Assembly: GCA_964019695.1 (NCBI GenBank)
Contig: OZ026520.1
Coordinates: 20,350,130-20,414,129, forward strand
Origin: Loripinus fragilis
Taxonomy: Eukaryota > Mollusca > Bivalvia > Lucinida > Lucinidae
DNA length: 64,000 nt
Direction of reading: 5' to 3'
Shown here: positions 30,977-42,734 of the stretch, in pieces
Layout: every line of letters starts with the position of its first letter
How positions within the stretch are numbered: position 1 is the stretch's first letter
Program-made: the position numbers and the translations under genes
Notes under the pieces: model-generated
Seen by the model: the letters and a program-made list of their open reading frames with translations, nothing else
What the model was told of the DNA's origin: nothing
Databases searched by the model: none

Positions 30977-31650
30977 AGTTCATTAAAATAATTTCCCATT
31001 TTTAAAAGATTGGCTATAACATTAATGTATTGCAACAGATTGCATGCTTGGTAGTCAACCCAATCACGATCTTCAACTTTGCTTTCCTCTTTAATTGCAT
31101 GCCCGTGGGTTGGACTTGATGATGGTAGGGGCCTGATGTTTCGGCTATTGTCGGGCCCACGGGGGTTTACCTGTTGGATTTCTCTTGCTCGGGTATTCAG
31201 TTTTATGTACTGTTGAGTCCTTATCTTTGCTTTATCTCTTTTTATATCTTGATTTATATGTTCTAGCAGATGAAGCATGGATAAGTTAGGAGTATTTCAT
31301 GCAAACCAAACATATATGTGTCTTGATCCACATCTGAACTAAGGGTGAGGTTGGCCTCGTAAAACCGGTTTAAGCCCTCCAGTAAAATATTTTAGTGCTC
31401 GTTCCAAGGCGGTACTTCTTTTGAGGATCATTTGTGTTATTTATTTCATGCTTTCGCGTTCGTTCATTGCTGTCTTGTAGTCACCTGCTGGGAAAGGGCT
31501 GGCCGCTTGGCTCTTGTTTGTGAAGTTTAATTGTGTTTTTGTCACTTTCTCATGTGGTATCCTGGGTCAGGTGTGGTTCTTGATTGTGTCGATTCCTGAT
31601 CTTTGCAGCCTTTCTCACTTTGTAATTGTAGCATTTCTTGTCGTGCTCAC
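30977..31650 (+). mobile_element. Penelope-like retroelement, 5'-truncated copy 1
   Basis: Starts in the RT C-terminus ('ttcattaaaataatt', 'gattggctataacattaatg', 'tattgcaacagattgcatgc') and runs through the 3' untranslated region, including 'attgtcgggcccacgggggt' and the terminal module 'acttcttttgaggatcattt' to 'ctttctcactttg'. Colinear with 32960-33655, with a deletion of about 37 bp over the stop-codon region. Confidence 0.78.
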
Positions 31651-31677
31651 TTTTTTGTTGTTTCTTTTCGTATATCC

Positions 31678-31722
31678 TTCAGCAAAACACTATTGCTTAG
31701 TACTGGTTTAACCCAGGAATGT
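31678..31722 (+). mobile_element. SINE family 1 fragment
   Basis: 'ttgcttagtactggtttaac' + 'ccagga' matches the body of family 1. The rest is absent. Confidence 0.5.
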
Positions 31723-32197
31723 GTGCATAAATAGAAATGACCGAACAATTGGTACCCTGGGAGCGTTATGGAAATAGGGATATTGGCCAAATGATTAAAG
31801 GGATATGAGATACTTTTGTGGAAATTCAAAGTACTTTAGGGATATGGTGATACAAAACATTCTGAATTTGGGTGAATTTTGGTAATATTTGCCAATATCT
31901 TTTCAGGGATGTTGGATACTTTTCAAAATATTAAGTGATATGGGATACCAGGAACCCTCTTCCAGAGCCTCAAAATTCTTGAGTAGGAGATGGAGCATAA
32001 ACTGAAGCAAGATTGCCACCGATACAGACATATATATCGTAGAGCAAATCTCGCAATTGTTTTTCAGGAAAAGATAATAACAGCCCTAAAATTTCGCTAC
32101 TTTTATTATCTACCCCAGTAATTGCCTACTTTAGAAAATTGCATGTAATGACAGAAATGCATTTTTTACTTCAGAAAAACCTAAAAAATATCATGCA
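31723..32197. other. Unassigned stretch
   Basis: Includes repeated 'gggatatg(g/a)gatac' motifs at 31800-31950; origin unknown. No gene seen. Confidence 0.35.
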
Positions 32198-33121
32198 TGG
32201 TCGTGTCAAAATGTATGCGATGCGCTGACCTTTTTGTTGGACAACATTTTTATTCGATTTGGCACCAAGCTCTAAAGACAAGTTGTTGGGATTCCTATGG
32301 GCACTAATTGTGCTCCCCTGGTTGCAGATTTATTCCTGTTTTGTTATGAAAGGGACTTTATGATGTCTCTTTCTGATGATAAGCAGGCTGATGTTATTGA
32401 TGCGTTTAACACTACTTCCAGATATTTGGACGATATTTTAAATATTAATAATGTTTATTTTGACAATATGGTTAGTCAAATATACCCTTCAGAGCTCCAA
32501 CTTAATAAAGCCAATGCCTCTGATACCGAAGCCGCATTTTTAGACTTGCATTTGTCAATTTCTAATGATATTGTTTCTACCAAAATTTATGACAAACGTG
32601 ACGACTTTGATTTTGAAATTGTCAATTTCCCATTTTTAGATGGTGATGTTCCTCGTTCTACATCCTATGGAGTCTATATCTCTCAACTCATTCGTTTTGC
32701 TAGAGCATCTAGCTATGTTGCTGACTTCAACACTCGCAATAAATTGTTAACTCAGAAACTTCTTAAACAAGGCTATCGGTATCATAAACTTCGCAAAACA
32801 TTTTCAAAATTTTATAGACGATACTATGATTTGATTTCTAAATTCCAAGTTGGACTTAAATCTCTCTTGCGCCAAGGACTTTCGGAACCTGATTTCTATG
32901 GTGACTTGGTGTATAAGTTGAAGAAGATTGTTGGCTCTAATAATTTTTCAGCGCAGTTCATTAAAATAATTGCCCATTATAAAAAGATTGGCTATAACAT
33001 TAATGTATTGCAACAGACTGCATGCTTGGTAGTCAACCCAATCACGGTTGGCAACTTTGCTTTCCTCTTTAATTGCACGCCGGTGGGTCGGACTTCAGAC
33101 TCTATGATGGTTCCGACTTAA
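32198..33121 (+). pseudogene. Penelope-like reverse transcriptase, 5'-truncated with an in-frame stop (copy 2)
   Basis: Encodes the catalytic part and C-terminus of an RNA-directed DNA polymerase. Before the ATG at 32297 the same frame reads CDALTFLLDNIFIRFGTKL, then TAA (32273-32275), then RQVVGIPMGTNCAPLVADLF. The stop lies inside a conserved block, so the gene is dead. Key motifs: GIPMGTNCAPLVADL (fingers/palm), SRYLDDIL with the catalytic Asp pair, AAFLDLHLSI, KIYDKRDDFDFEIVNFPFL, YGVYISQLIRFARA, and the C-terminal FNCTPVGRTSDSMMVPT. The Y-L-D-D box and RT order suit the Penelope-like group; no GIY-YIG endonuclease is present, so class membership is likely but not proven. Similar frames are common in mollusc and cnidarian genomes. 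The 5' half of the RT is absent. Confidence 0.82.
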
Positions 33122-33655
33122 AGACTTATCTATTGATGAGATGGTAGGGGCCTGATGCTTTGGCTGTTTGTCGGGCCCACCGGGGTTTACCTGTTGGATT
33201 TCTTTTGCTCCGGTATTCAGTAAAATTTACTGTTGAGTCCTTATCCTTGCTTTATCTCCTTGTTATATCTTGATTTATATGTTTTAGGAGATGATGCATT
33301 GATAAGTTAGGGGTCTTCCATGCAAACCAAATATCTATGTGTCTTGATCCACATCTGAATTAAGGGTGAGGTTGGCGCCGTTAAACCCGTTTAAGCCCTC
33401 CAGTAAAATATTTTACTGGCCGTTCCAAGGCGGTACTTCTTTTGTGGATCTTTTATGTTTTTGTTCTGTCTTGTGTTTGCTATGTTTTGTGCGCGTCTGT
33501 TTATATGTGCTTTGTGGTCACCTGCTGGGAAAGGGCTGACCTCTTGGCTCTCGTTTGTGGTGTCTTCTGTGAGTTTGTCACTTTCCCATTGGTATCCTGG
33601 GTCAGGTGTGGTACTTGATTGTATCGATTCCTGATCTTTGCACCATTACTTACTT
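33122..33655 (+). mobile_element. 3' untranslated region of Penelope-like copy 2, with terminal module P
   Basis: Continues from the RT stop: 'gtttgtcgggcccaccgggg', 'ttgatccacatctgaattaa', 'ccagtaaaatattttactgg', then module P (33434-33655: 'acttcttttgtggatctttt' ... 'gggaaagggctgacctcttg' ... 'ttgcaccattacttac'). P alone recurs at 38093, 50097 and 56386. Confidence 0.78.
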
Positions 33656-35090
33656 TTATTAGAATGGTTACTATAACAATGTTGTATGCTTTAAGTCCTT
33701 CTTGAGCTTTATGTACCTTTTTGACCTTTGTTTGCAGTTTAAGTTTTGATTTCCTCAAATTTGACAGTACTTATCATTCACCAAGTTCATTTGCAGGGTA
33801 ACTGCAACGCGATTCGTAGTTCGTGGCGATTGTAAGTTTTTTCCCAGGTGCCAAATTTTGTGCGGCTTTACATGCTGTTTTAGCATTGGTGTTGGTCAAC
33901 ATGGAATCTGCACTGAGGTGTCGTATGAATGCGAACTATGTGTTAAGTCTTGATCCATTTGTGCAACATTTGGGGACAGATGGTCTCATATCTCACATAA
34001 AATGTTTTATCTTTATCATTGAACATGTTTTTTATGTACTAAATGTATTTTTACAGAGAGCCACACGGTTGACTATAAAAACATAGAAATATAGCTAATG
34101 GTATTCACACCCTTAAATAAAGTTGATAACTAAATTCCTATACATGTATTAAGATACAGGCTTGATGTCATTTTTGCGTGAAGATGTTACCGTGGAGTTG
34201 TCTTGTGCAGTATCGGAAAACCAGTCAAAGAAACGTGTGCACCTTGTTGAAGAAAAATCGACTTTAAGTGCATCTTTTCACGTTATTTTCTCTAGAACTT
34301 TTCGATATGCGAATAGAAAAAGCTGCAGTATTTTTTGACAAAATTTTCAACTTCGTGTTTTTGCTGTGTTATTCTGTAATTAGATGGTATTTTGGCATAT
34401 TTTTGGTTCTTTTCAACGGGGGAGTATTACTGTTGATAGAATGGACATAAACTGACCCAGTTTATTAGTAATATGCAATGGTTGACTAAATAATTCGATG
34501 TCGTTCAGGTCAGTGATCCCCGTGTTGGTTATATACTGAACAAAAGTAAAAACGCTACACCTGAATTGTTTGCCATTTATATGCAGAATAATGCAATCCA
34601 TTAAAGCAAATGAAAGTATATCTGACTCAGAACTATGGCCCGGCTTAACAGGTAAGTTGTGGTTCTTGATCACCTAGATAATCGATAAGTCAATTGTCCC
34701 CCTTACACCGCGGCGACTGTATCGCGAAATCGATTGTATCTGAGTCCAGGTATCTATTGTATTAGCTGTATAGTTTTGTGTGCTGACGAAAGCACCCAAT
34801 TTCATTTATGTTACATACATAGTTCAAATTGGAGTTTGAATGCTCAACTAATTGGAATCAAGAAAAAAAAAAATCATCTCCAAATGTAAAACATGTTTGT
34901 CCACTATTCGTGTGTTCTGAATTGAGTACATGAGCACTTGAGTACTGAATTTCTTAATGTTCAGAAAACATAATATGGGCCTCGATGTGAGAAAACTGTC
35001 TTGCGGGGTTTTGCGAACAACAAATGTGCAGACCAGCCTGCGCATCCGCAGTGATTTAGAAATAACCCAGCTTCACCAAACAAGGCCGTC
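33656..35090. other. Unassigned stretch
   Basis: Only short frames without recognisable similarity (for example 33823-34086). No repeats recognised. Confidence 0.3.
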
Positions 35091-36480
35091 GGCATCGGTA
35101 TGGTCGGTCCAGCCATGACCACTTTTTAGGCCAATAAGGTTTTAACAGGACCACTTTTTTGGTCAAATGTGCGTATTTGGTCAGGTCTGGTCATTTTTTC
35201 AGTTTCCTCTAGACTTTTTAATGCGGTGTTTTTTCATGTTTACCCGTATCAGTATTGTAGATGCGCAGCTTGATTTGGGTCTTCTCTCGGCATAGGTCTT
35301 GATAAGAGAAAATCCAGCATAATATTGTTCCAACATTTTAGCATTTGCCTTGAGCGCTTAAAAGAACCGTCTCATTGAGACCATTCTTTGAGTACACGTA
35401 CCCACAGTATTTGCATGTTCAGGTTGAAAAACTGAGAGTGGGTAAGCGGATAATTACTCAGGCTTAATTTATCAAAAATAATCAGTAAACGAATTATCAG
35501 AAATGTGGTGAGCTCGATCTTTATCTGGATCCACACTGTACACTTTTTCGAAAATAAAATCAGCCGACACCTGTAAAGACTCGGACTGGGACCGAGGTAA
35601 AGAAGATTAAGTTTGACAAAAAGGGTCTGATCAGCGTCATAGCTTCAAGTTAAAAAACATAATACAGGATTATAACGCAGTCAAAATTAATGAGAACAGT
35701 CGCTTTAGGACAAATCCTTATCAACTATTTTCACACTTTTAACGCAGATGAGCGAACTCCCACTGAGTTCCCGCTGTGTCAATAAGATGACCACATCATA
35801 AAACGACTGCATGATTTTATGTTTCAGCTCTCCAACAGCGAACATTAATCAGGCCAGTCTGTGCATATATTACATGCTCGTCACAGTTTCTTGTGTTCAC
35901 TGCTCAGATGCTACTGTTAAGCATGAATTCTCGAAACAACATATGCGCATAGTAAATTATCTGCGCAGTCTGATCAGTCCCATTGCTGTTTACGGTTGAA
36001 ATTATAAATTGTTTTTGGTCAGTTCTGGTTCTTACTGGTCCCGATCAGCTCGGTGTGAAGAGATTTGTTTAAATCTGTGTATTTTGGGAATTTTTAACTG
36101 AGAGATATGGAACGCAAAGAGCAATGGATCAGGCCTGACCGCGCTGTGCCATCCCTCCCGAACCCTTGCTGTTCGTTCAAGTTTAACCTTCTCCGGAAGA
36201 ATTAAATGGCATCACTTAAAACTTAATTATTACTTTACAATTTATTTAAATGTTCAATTATTACAAAAATACAGGCACGGAGAGACATCTTGTTATAAAG
36301 TATCTGGATCTACACTGTTGTTTTTGCTTCATTTTTAGTACTCTTCGTCATAATATATGCATGTCTTTTACTGTAATTGCAAAGCCTAAACATTAGTAGA
36401 ATTTCAAACGACACCATTTGCGCAGTCTACCCATGAAGTGACAGTTTTGGTAGTATGACCGAAAAAGGTTGTTATACTGA
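35091..36480. other. Unassigned stretch with eroded MITE traces
   Basis: 'ggatccacactgtacacttt' with 'aaataaaatcagccgacacc' near 35530 is a weak family A remnant. 35035-35050 and 35845-35960 carry 'gcgcatccgcag'-like motifs of short hairpin families. No gene seen. Confidence 0.3.
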
Positions 36481-36772
36481 ACAGTAAAGACCCTGACGAG
36501 ACGCCGCATGACAAAACAAGTAAGCAGGGTGTACAGAGCACTAACACTGTGATCAGCCTGGGTATCTGATACACTCCATTTTATTTCTGCATAAGTTTTA
36601 GTAGAATGCCAAGGCTTCCACACAGGACACTTTATGCAGAGTCGTTTATTCGGTGAAAACCGTAAAATCAGTATTTTATGACCGAGATAAGACCTTAGCC
36701 CGAGGGATTATCTGACACCTAGGATTATCGCATATCCCGTTATGAATGTCTCAAATTGTTTCTCACCAGAGG

Positions 36773-36967
36773 CACATCGAATAGGTGGCAATCGAAAACG
36801 CTCTTAACAATCGACAGACGCGGATCTGAAACGGATAGAAACATTGTTTTAAATTGCCATTTGTCATCATTCGGGCCTCGATTAGCAATCGAAAACTCTG
36901 GTTCTAAATATTTTGATCTTCGTTCGCCGATTATATAAGTGTAATCGATTGCCGCCTATCCGGTGTG
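36773..36967. repeat. MITE family H, copy 1 (CACACCGGGTAGGCGGCAATCG ends)
   Basis: Left end 'cacatcgaataggtggcaat' + 'cgaaaacgctc', right end 'cgattgccgcctatccggtg'. Inner arms around 'gaaacattgttttaaattg'. Second copy at 55517. Confidence 0.75.
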
Positions 36968-37011
36968 AGAATGAAGTACGAATATACTGCCAGATGAAAG
37001 TATTCGAATAA

Positions 37012-37193
37012 TTGTTGTTGTTGTTGTGTTTGTGTTTAACGTCCCAACAACAGCTAAGGTCATATGGAGACGGGGCCACGTCTTAAAGTCTCATCCGACA
37101 GACTGGTGAAGCCGGAAATCGAACCTGCGACCCCTGGTTTACAAGGCAAGCGGTTTATCCACTACACCACAGCGGCTCCTATCTTCGAATAAA
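37012..37193 (-). mobile_element. tRNA-derived SINE (family 3), minus strand
   Basis: Minus-strand head 'gccgctgtggtgtagtggat' (A box), B-box-like 'gcaggttcgatttccgg', then 'agactttaagacgtggcccc' and the tail 'gttgggacgttaaacacaaa' with (CAA)n. Direct repeats TTCGAATAA at 37003-37011 and 37194-37202. The head is tRNA-like but lies in a longer SINE unit. Confidence 0.85.
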
Positions 37194-37199
37194 TTTAGG

Positions 37200-37202
<3 letters not shown>

Positions 37203-37231
<29 letters not shown>

Positions 37232-37260
37232 TTAATAATAATAATAATAATAATAATAAA
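37203..37260. repeat. (AAT)n microsatellite
   Basis: Almost pure trinucleotide repeat about 10 bp from the SINE head end. Confidence 0.95.
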
Positions 37261-38092
37261 ATAAGTATTATTATTATAAAAATAAAATTGTTATATTTAA
37301 AGTAAAAAATGAATTGAAGCAACTTGCAATAAAATGATTTTTATTTCGGTGTGATAAGTTATGGTAATGTTATTTTCTAACAATTCCCTTTAAGATTTTT
37401 TTTTTCATTATCTTGTCTCCCAGTCAGCTAAACTTTCCCCTTAAATTTCTATTTAAAAATGATGTTAGGTTTCTCGACATTATCGGCATATTGAATAGTG
37501 CGGAAGCATAATAGACACAAACTATGAGAACTTAGACATTTTCTCCGCCCTTTCAAGAAGGCGCTTAAACTCAATTTTCAACCTAAAAATGACAGAACTA
37601 AAATTTATTTTATTTCTGTGAAACTTATATGGTTGATATCGTTGGGTGATCGAGATACCATTTATAACTTATAAAACATCGAGAAAATATCAGAACATGA
37701 TTATTTTGGGGTCATAAAAGGCTCACCAAGGGCATTTGCAGTCAGTTTACATAGAAATGAATGGGATTTTACCAGTCAAAAAGATGAACAATTTGACAAA
37801 ACTAAATATTAAGTTATTTCGTATTTGTTTATATCACTATAAAGATAAAACATTAAATTTTCTTTTGATAACTTATAAAATAATGGCAGCTTAATAATAA
37901 GTTAGTTATTAATAATTTATTTAAAGGGTTGCATACTTTTCTGTGTAATTGATGCCTCAGATTTCAACAGGTAAGTTGCTTGAGTGGTCAATATTCAAGG
38001 GGGATAATCGGGCCGATAAAACCGATAACAGCTAATATTGTCCCATATGTGTTCAAAGACTTGGTTATGCATAAAGTAAAAGGTTCACGGAT
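37261..38092. other. Unassigned AT-rich stretch
   Basis: Nothing recognised. Confidence 0.3.
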
Positions 38093-38285
38093 GTAAGAAA
38101 GAGGGCAAAGATCAGGAATCTATACAATCAAGCCCACACCTGACCCAGGATACCAATTGGAAAGTGACACCTTCACAATTAGACATCACAAACGAGAGCC
38201 AAGAGGTCAGCCCTTTCCAAGCAGGGGACCACAAGGCATCAATAAACAGACGCGCATGAAAGCATAACAAAAACAAGACAGAAAA
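38093..38285 (-). mobile_element. Solo Penelope-like terminal module P, minus strand
   Basis: Complement of the terminal module: 'aaagatcaggaatctataca', 'acacctgacccaggatacca', 'gagagccaagaggtcagccc', to 'aacaaaaacaagacag'. Slightly shorter at its 5' side than the copies at 50.1 and 56.4 kb. Confidence 0.75.
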
Positions 38286-40283
38286 ATGTCATTAAAATGT
38301 GAAAGGGGTCAAATTTTTCAGGTTGCAAATTTGAACAGAAACCTCACACAGTTTAGGCCTTCGGAAATCCACTGCCAACCAGATCCGACTGGACGAAATT
38401 GTAGTCTAGACATGTGACGACCAAAATATGCGTTGATCGTTTAGAAAAGCAACCTAAGAAAGCGGATTTTTATCAGGCCAAGCTTGAAATTTTAACACTG
38501 AAATCTCCATAGGAATATCAATGTGTTGTTGCATCTTAGTCTGAGCATATTACCGGTCGAGAAATGGTAGGAACAATGCCCTGATAGGTCTACTTGATTT
38601 GGCAAAAGGAAGAAAGTTGTCGAAAATCGTGATAAATTAAAGATTACCAAATATTTAATATTCTCTATTTGTTTTTGTCAAAGGGAGAAATTTTACATTT
38701 TTTTACACATTTAATACATTCGAAATTGATTTCTGAGCTTGTTTCAAGTGGTAATACAGTTTTCTTGCGTATTAATGCAACACAAGTATGACGAATTCTG
38801 ATAAGCCTAATAACCATAGCACACGCGCAATTGCAAAATTCAGTGAATAAAGCTTTAAACACAAAAAAAGGAATTAACTCAGACATCAAACGAGACAAAA
38901 TGGTGGAGCTTCTACGAATCGGTTGCTGCATGTCTTGAAAACATTATTAAGCTATAGTAAATACTTTTCGGCCAATGCTTTCTTACAAAATATAAAATAT
39001 TGTAGTGCAGCATTTTCACAATTGTTCAGTATAGCATAAAGTGTATCGTACTTGTAAAGTACTGCTGCATAAATAAGAATCGCGAATGTACGTTTTAAAT
39101 TTATATCACATTGAGTATTCAATAATCGTGAATCATTTCAGGCAGTATTTTGACAAATGATATTGTCTGGTATTACGGCTAACGATTGTTCTAATAATTC
39201 TGATGATAGAATTTGGGCATTTGTTCCACTTATTTGAAACTTGACAGGGATAATCCTGGGATAGGCCTAATCCATTTTGTGAAAAAAAAAACTATTATTG
39301 TTCTGCAACTCTTGAATGGCTGACTAAAAAAATACATATGTGTAGTTGATAATTTTTAGGCCGTTTACAACTGTAAAGGTTGTTTTATAAAACTGTCGAT
39401 AATAGCCACATCAGACTGTTTGTGTAGAAAATGTCCTTACAAATATAGCAAACAGTATTTACCCGGATCAAACTGATCGTATTGTATCAGTTGGATGTGT
39501 CTTCGCTGATTGAATCGGTACTTTCAACTGAATGGCAGCGCTTAAAAAATAAAACTAGCATGCACACTAAAAGCAATCTCGATTTTAAAATGTGTGATGC
39601 TTTTGACACTTACCTGTAGAAATTTAAGTACAGATATATAGGCCGCCACATGGCTGTTACACCATTTGAATTCCCCCCGCTTTTCAGAAAGCCTAAAAAT
39701 GTCGAAATTTCCAAGAGATTAGGGGTCAGGGCAGTGGTAGTAGATTCTTCAAACAATTATCTTCTGACACTGCAGGATATTCTAAATCCAGATTTGAGCT
39801 TTATTTTTGGAAAAATGCAAGTAATAAAATAATATTCCCGATTTTCGCGTTTCTTATTATTGCGGCAGGACTATAGTAAACTTGAAATATGACTGGTTAG
39901 TGATGATGTCATTAGGTGGCACTGTAGTCAGCTTCTATCACGTGACTTCTAGATGAAACCCAGTGTCAGAGCTTTAGATTTCGGAACTTTGGGTTATATA
40001 GCTAGTTTCTAGAAGTATTTTAGTTGGACTGAAGACTTAATAAACTTATAAAATTGTGAAAATTGTTGCTGAAATTATAAGACTTAAAAACTCTAAATAA
40101 CTTTGAAAACACAACGCGAACATAGAAGATTAGAATCAACTACTGCTTTACAATTTGAACTTTCGCAGTATGCACATGCCAACTCGAACCATCTGTTGGA
40201 TGCCGGTTCAAGTACTGTGTCTAACTGGTACAGTCTGAGATGACGGTCAACGGAACTCTTTGAACGTACTCCACTAGTTCTCG
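38286..40283. other. Unassigned stretch
   Basis: Short frames only. Near 39435-39500 there is a weak trace of a MITE core ('agcaaacagtatttacccgg'). No gene recognised. Confidence 0.3.
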
Positions 40284-40505
40284 AAGCTGGACACCACCGG
40301 CCCGCCAACGAAACGACATTTAATGGCATTTCATTGGTGGGCCGATGGTGGACTGACACTGTATGCTGTCTGGCGTGTGTATATTTTATATTTTGAAGCT
40401 TGCAATCATCGGCCCGCCAGCGAAACGGTATCTTAACGTCTGGTGGGCCAATGGTGGCCTTGCACTGTATGCTGTCTGGCGTGTGTATACTTTATACGGT
40501 GGTAA
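40284..40505. repeat. Two J hairpins in a tandem duplication
   Basis: Hairpins at 40290-40353 and 40406-40462 ('atcggcccgccagcgaaacg' with complement 'ctggtgggccaatggtgg'). Each is followed by the same sequence 'cactgtatgctgtctggcgt' + 'gtgtata.tttata'. The unit (hairpin plus about 50 bp flank) is duplicated in tandem, about 110 bp apart. Confidence 0.8.
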
Positions 40506-40710
40506 TCAAATTTCACGAAGGTTAATCAGTTTGAAAATTTTTCTCTGGGATTAATCATGTTTATCTATATAAACTTTTATTTCAGTTTATCTTATCGACA
40601 TATGTTTGACATTGATGGGTCGCCCAGCCCAGCATATCAGTTAACATATATACAAGAAAACCATCATAGTAATCTACAGATAACAATCCTCATAGATGGT
40701 ATAGTGATAA

Positions 40711-40716
40711 CACTAT

Positions 40717-40766
<50 letters not shown>

Positions 40767-40784
40767 TTACTACTACTACTACTA

Positions 40785-40826
<42 letters not shown>
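40711..40826. repeat. (ACT)n microsatellite
   Basis: Nearly pure trinucleotide array with two small interruptions. The poly-Leu and poly-Val frames on the two strands are by-products. Confidence 0.95.
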
Positions 40827-40827
<1 letters not shown>

Positions 40828-40839
40828 AGTTAACCCGGG

Positions 40840-41110
40840 TAGGCTCGGGTCATTTTTGGGGTATAAAATTATGAATTTCAATATTTTTGGGGGTTTTCAG
40901 AAAAAAAAAATGTTTTTTGGGTATCAAGATTTTGTGGATATTTTTTGGGGTCATCACAAAATTGGACTATATTTAGGGGTCATTTCAATGCATTTTAGGG
41001 CCATTTACTTAAGGGCAAGGTACAGAATGGGGAATATTTTTTTGGGGTTGCTAAAATTTCAAATATTTACTAGGGGTGCTTGAAATTCTTGATATTTTTT
41101 TAGAGTGAAC
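40840..41110. repeat. T/G-rich repetitive stretch
   Basis: Loose repeats of 'ttttggggt(a/c)' themes ('catttttggggtataaaatt', 'tattttttggggtcatcaca', 'atatttaggggtcatttca'). Origin unknown. Confidence 0.45.
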
Positions 41111-41272
41111 GGTAGCTGCTGGGCTCGATCCTACGTATGAAGAAAAGATGAGAGTAACCCCCCCCCCCGGGCAGTTACCGACCATGGACACATAATATGT
41201 AGGTAGTGGTGCCAGCATGGTTTGAAAATAAGCATGCGATTGTAGTAATTGGAGCCACTCCCATTACTACTT

Positions 41273-41710
41273 CACGACCACCAATCCATCTCCTTTATCG
41301 CATAAAATCAATACTGTGTCATGAAGAAGAGGGGCCTGTTTCCTATGAATGAGATGGACCATAAATTCGGCAAACTCGTTATTTTCTCTAAACAATACAA
41401 AATTTTGGAAATCCGAAAATGCTATTCGATGGCCTTGGTGTTTACCTTCGACATACCTGAAATAGTGCCCCTGGCACATAAACTGATTCTAGAATATGTG
41501 TTGAAGTTGAAAAAAGTATTTTTTCTTCACTACAAAACAGTTTAAGCTGTCAAGCAGAATATCCTCTTAAAACAATATTAGCGTCGAAAAGTTTAATGAG
41601 TGTCTCATCGAATAGCATTGCCCGATTTCTAAATTTTGCTCACAAAATTATGAAACAGAAAGTTTAATCCAACTGGTATATGCGATGAAGGAGATGGATT
41701 AGTGGCCGTG
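41273..41710. mobile_element. MITE with CACGACCACCAATCCATCTCC ends and TACTT target duplication
   Basis: 438 bp; ends 'cacgaccaccaatccatctc' + 'ctttatcgcata' and the complement 'tatgcgatgaaggagatgga' + 'ttagtggccgtg'. Direct repeat TACTT at 41268-41272 and 41711-41715. Two opposing 70-residue frames lie wholly inside and are not supported as genes. Confidence 0.8.
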
Positions 41711-41867
41711 TACTTGCGATGTCTCATTTTAATCATATGGTACATGAGATTTTGTTAATAAACGCATATTAGGAACAATAAACTCCCCACTTGCTGGCGA
41801 ATCCAGCAAATCTAAGGTCTAAATTTGGCCTGCGTCTGCATCTACAACCATACTTTATTTAGCTGAG

Positions 41868-41940
41868 AAGCAAAGTCTGTGATGAGTCTGCGCCTACGCA
41901 CAGACTCTTCTGAGCCTGCGCTGCTTGCCGATGTGATAAG
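41868..41940. repeat. Short hairpin, AGTCTGYGC family
   Basis: 'gatgagtctgcgcctacgca' and 'cagactcttctgagcctgcg', followed by 'tgataagtacc', like the hairpin at 57632 (a stem of CTCAGRCGAGCCT). Confidence 0.45.
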
Positions 41941-41964
41941 TACCGACAATTCATGGGCTAGCTA

Positions 41965-42125
41965 CTTTATTTTTTTTTTGGGGGGGGGGAGGGGGGCATG
42001 ACATAGTGGGCTTGATATGGATCCAAATTGCATGACATTCTGATAATGTTTCTGAAAGAATATTTTGAAAATGTTTATTCTAAAAAAACTCTACATTCAA
42101 AAATATACCGCATTTGAGTTAAAAG
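41965..42125. repeat. Poly-T/poly-G tract and half MITE family A
   Basis: 41969-41997 is a T-run then a G-run. 42010-42122 ('ggatccaaattgcatgacat', 'gatgtttctgaaagaatatt'-like) is the right half of an old family A copy. Confidence 0.55.
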
Positions 42126-42734
42126 GGTGTCCATTGCACGGAGACAAACGCGTGATGTAAAGCTTTGTCATCAAGTGGCCATACTATCGATAGACTGAGT
42201 CTGGAGCATGTCTCGTCATCGTCGTCAGTATATCACTGGGTCGTATAGAAGAGTTTTTGAGCTGGTCAATAAGCTGGCTCTCATACCAAGGTTCAGTTTT
42301 CTCAAGTACACGATTATCTTTTTAGTCAATGATAGACCCAGCAAGTTCAGCAAGTATGTCGGCATACATTCATGGTATGGATGAGCCAGTCCCCATTAAT
42401 AACATGGGCTCTGAAAAATAGGGTAAAGTGTGCGTCCCGGTGTAGCATTTGCGCATTGGTAAGATCTTGGCACATGAAAGTAAACTTTCGAAAATATTTG
42501 AAAATATTTGAAATCTAAACTCTTTTGTGCATAATGCTATTCTATAGATGAAATGTATATCCCACTCACCATAGAATTGCTATAGAATTAATATAGAATA
42601 TGCTCATCAGCATTAGCTTGGCCCTGTATGTTAGATCTAATAAAAAAAAAAACTTACTATGTCCATAAAATTATGCAGTGCAATGGACTGAAAAAATGGT
42701 GATTTCTTAATAAACGTACAAATTAGGGAGTCCC

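Noticed and set aside
30568..31278. 236-residue minus-strand open frame
   Set aside because: It runs across repeat S, an unrelated insertion and the antisense of the Penelope-like 3' region, so it cannot be one gene. No similarity recognised.
32257..33660. Hammerhead ribozyme in the Penelope-like element
   Set aside because: Such ribozymes are known in some Penelope-like elements, but I could not find the CTGATGA...GAAA core in the parts present here.
40557..40881. Poly-leucine and poly-valine frames
   Set aside because: Translation of an (ACT)n microsatellite on the two strands.
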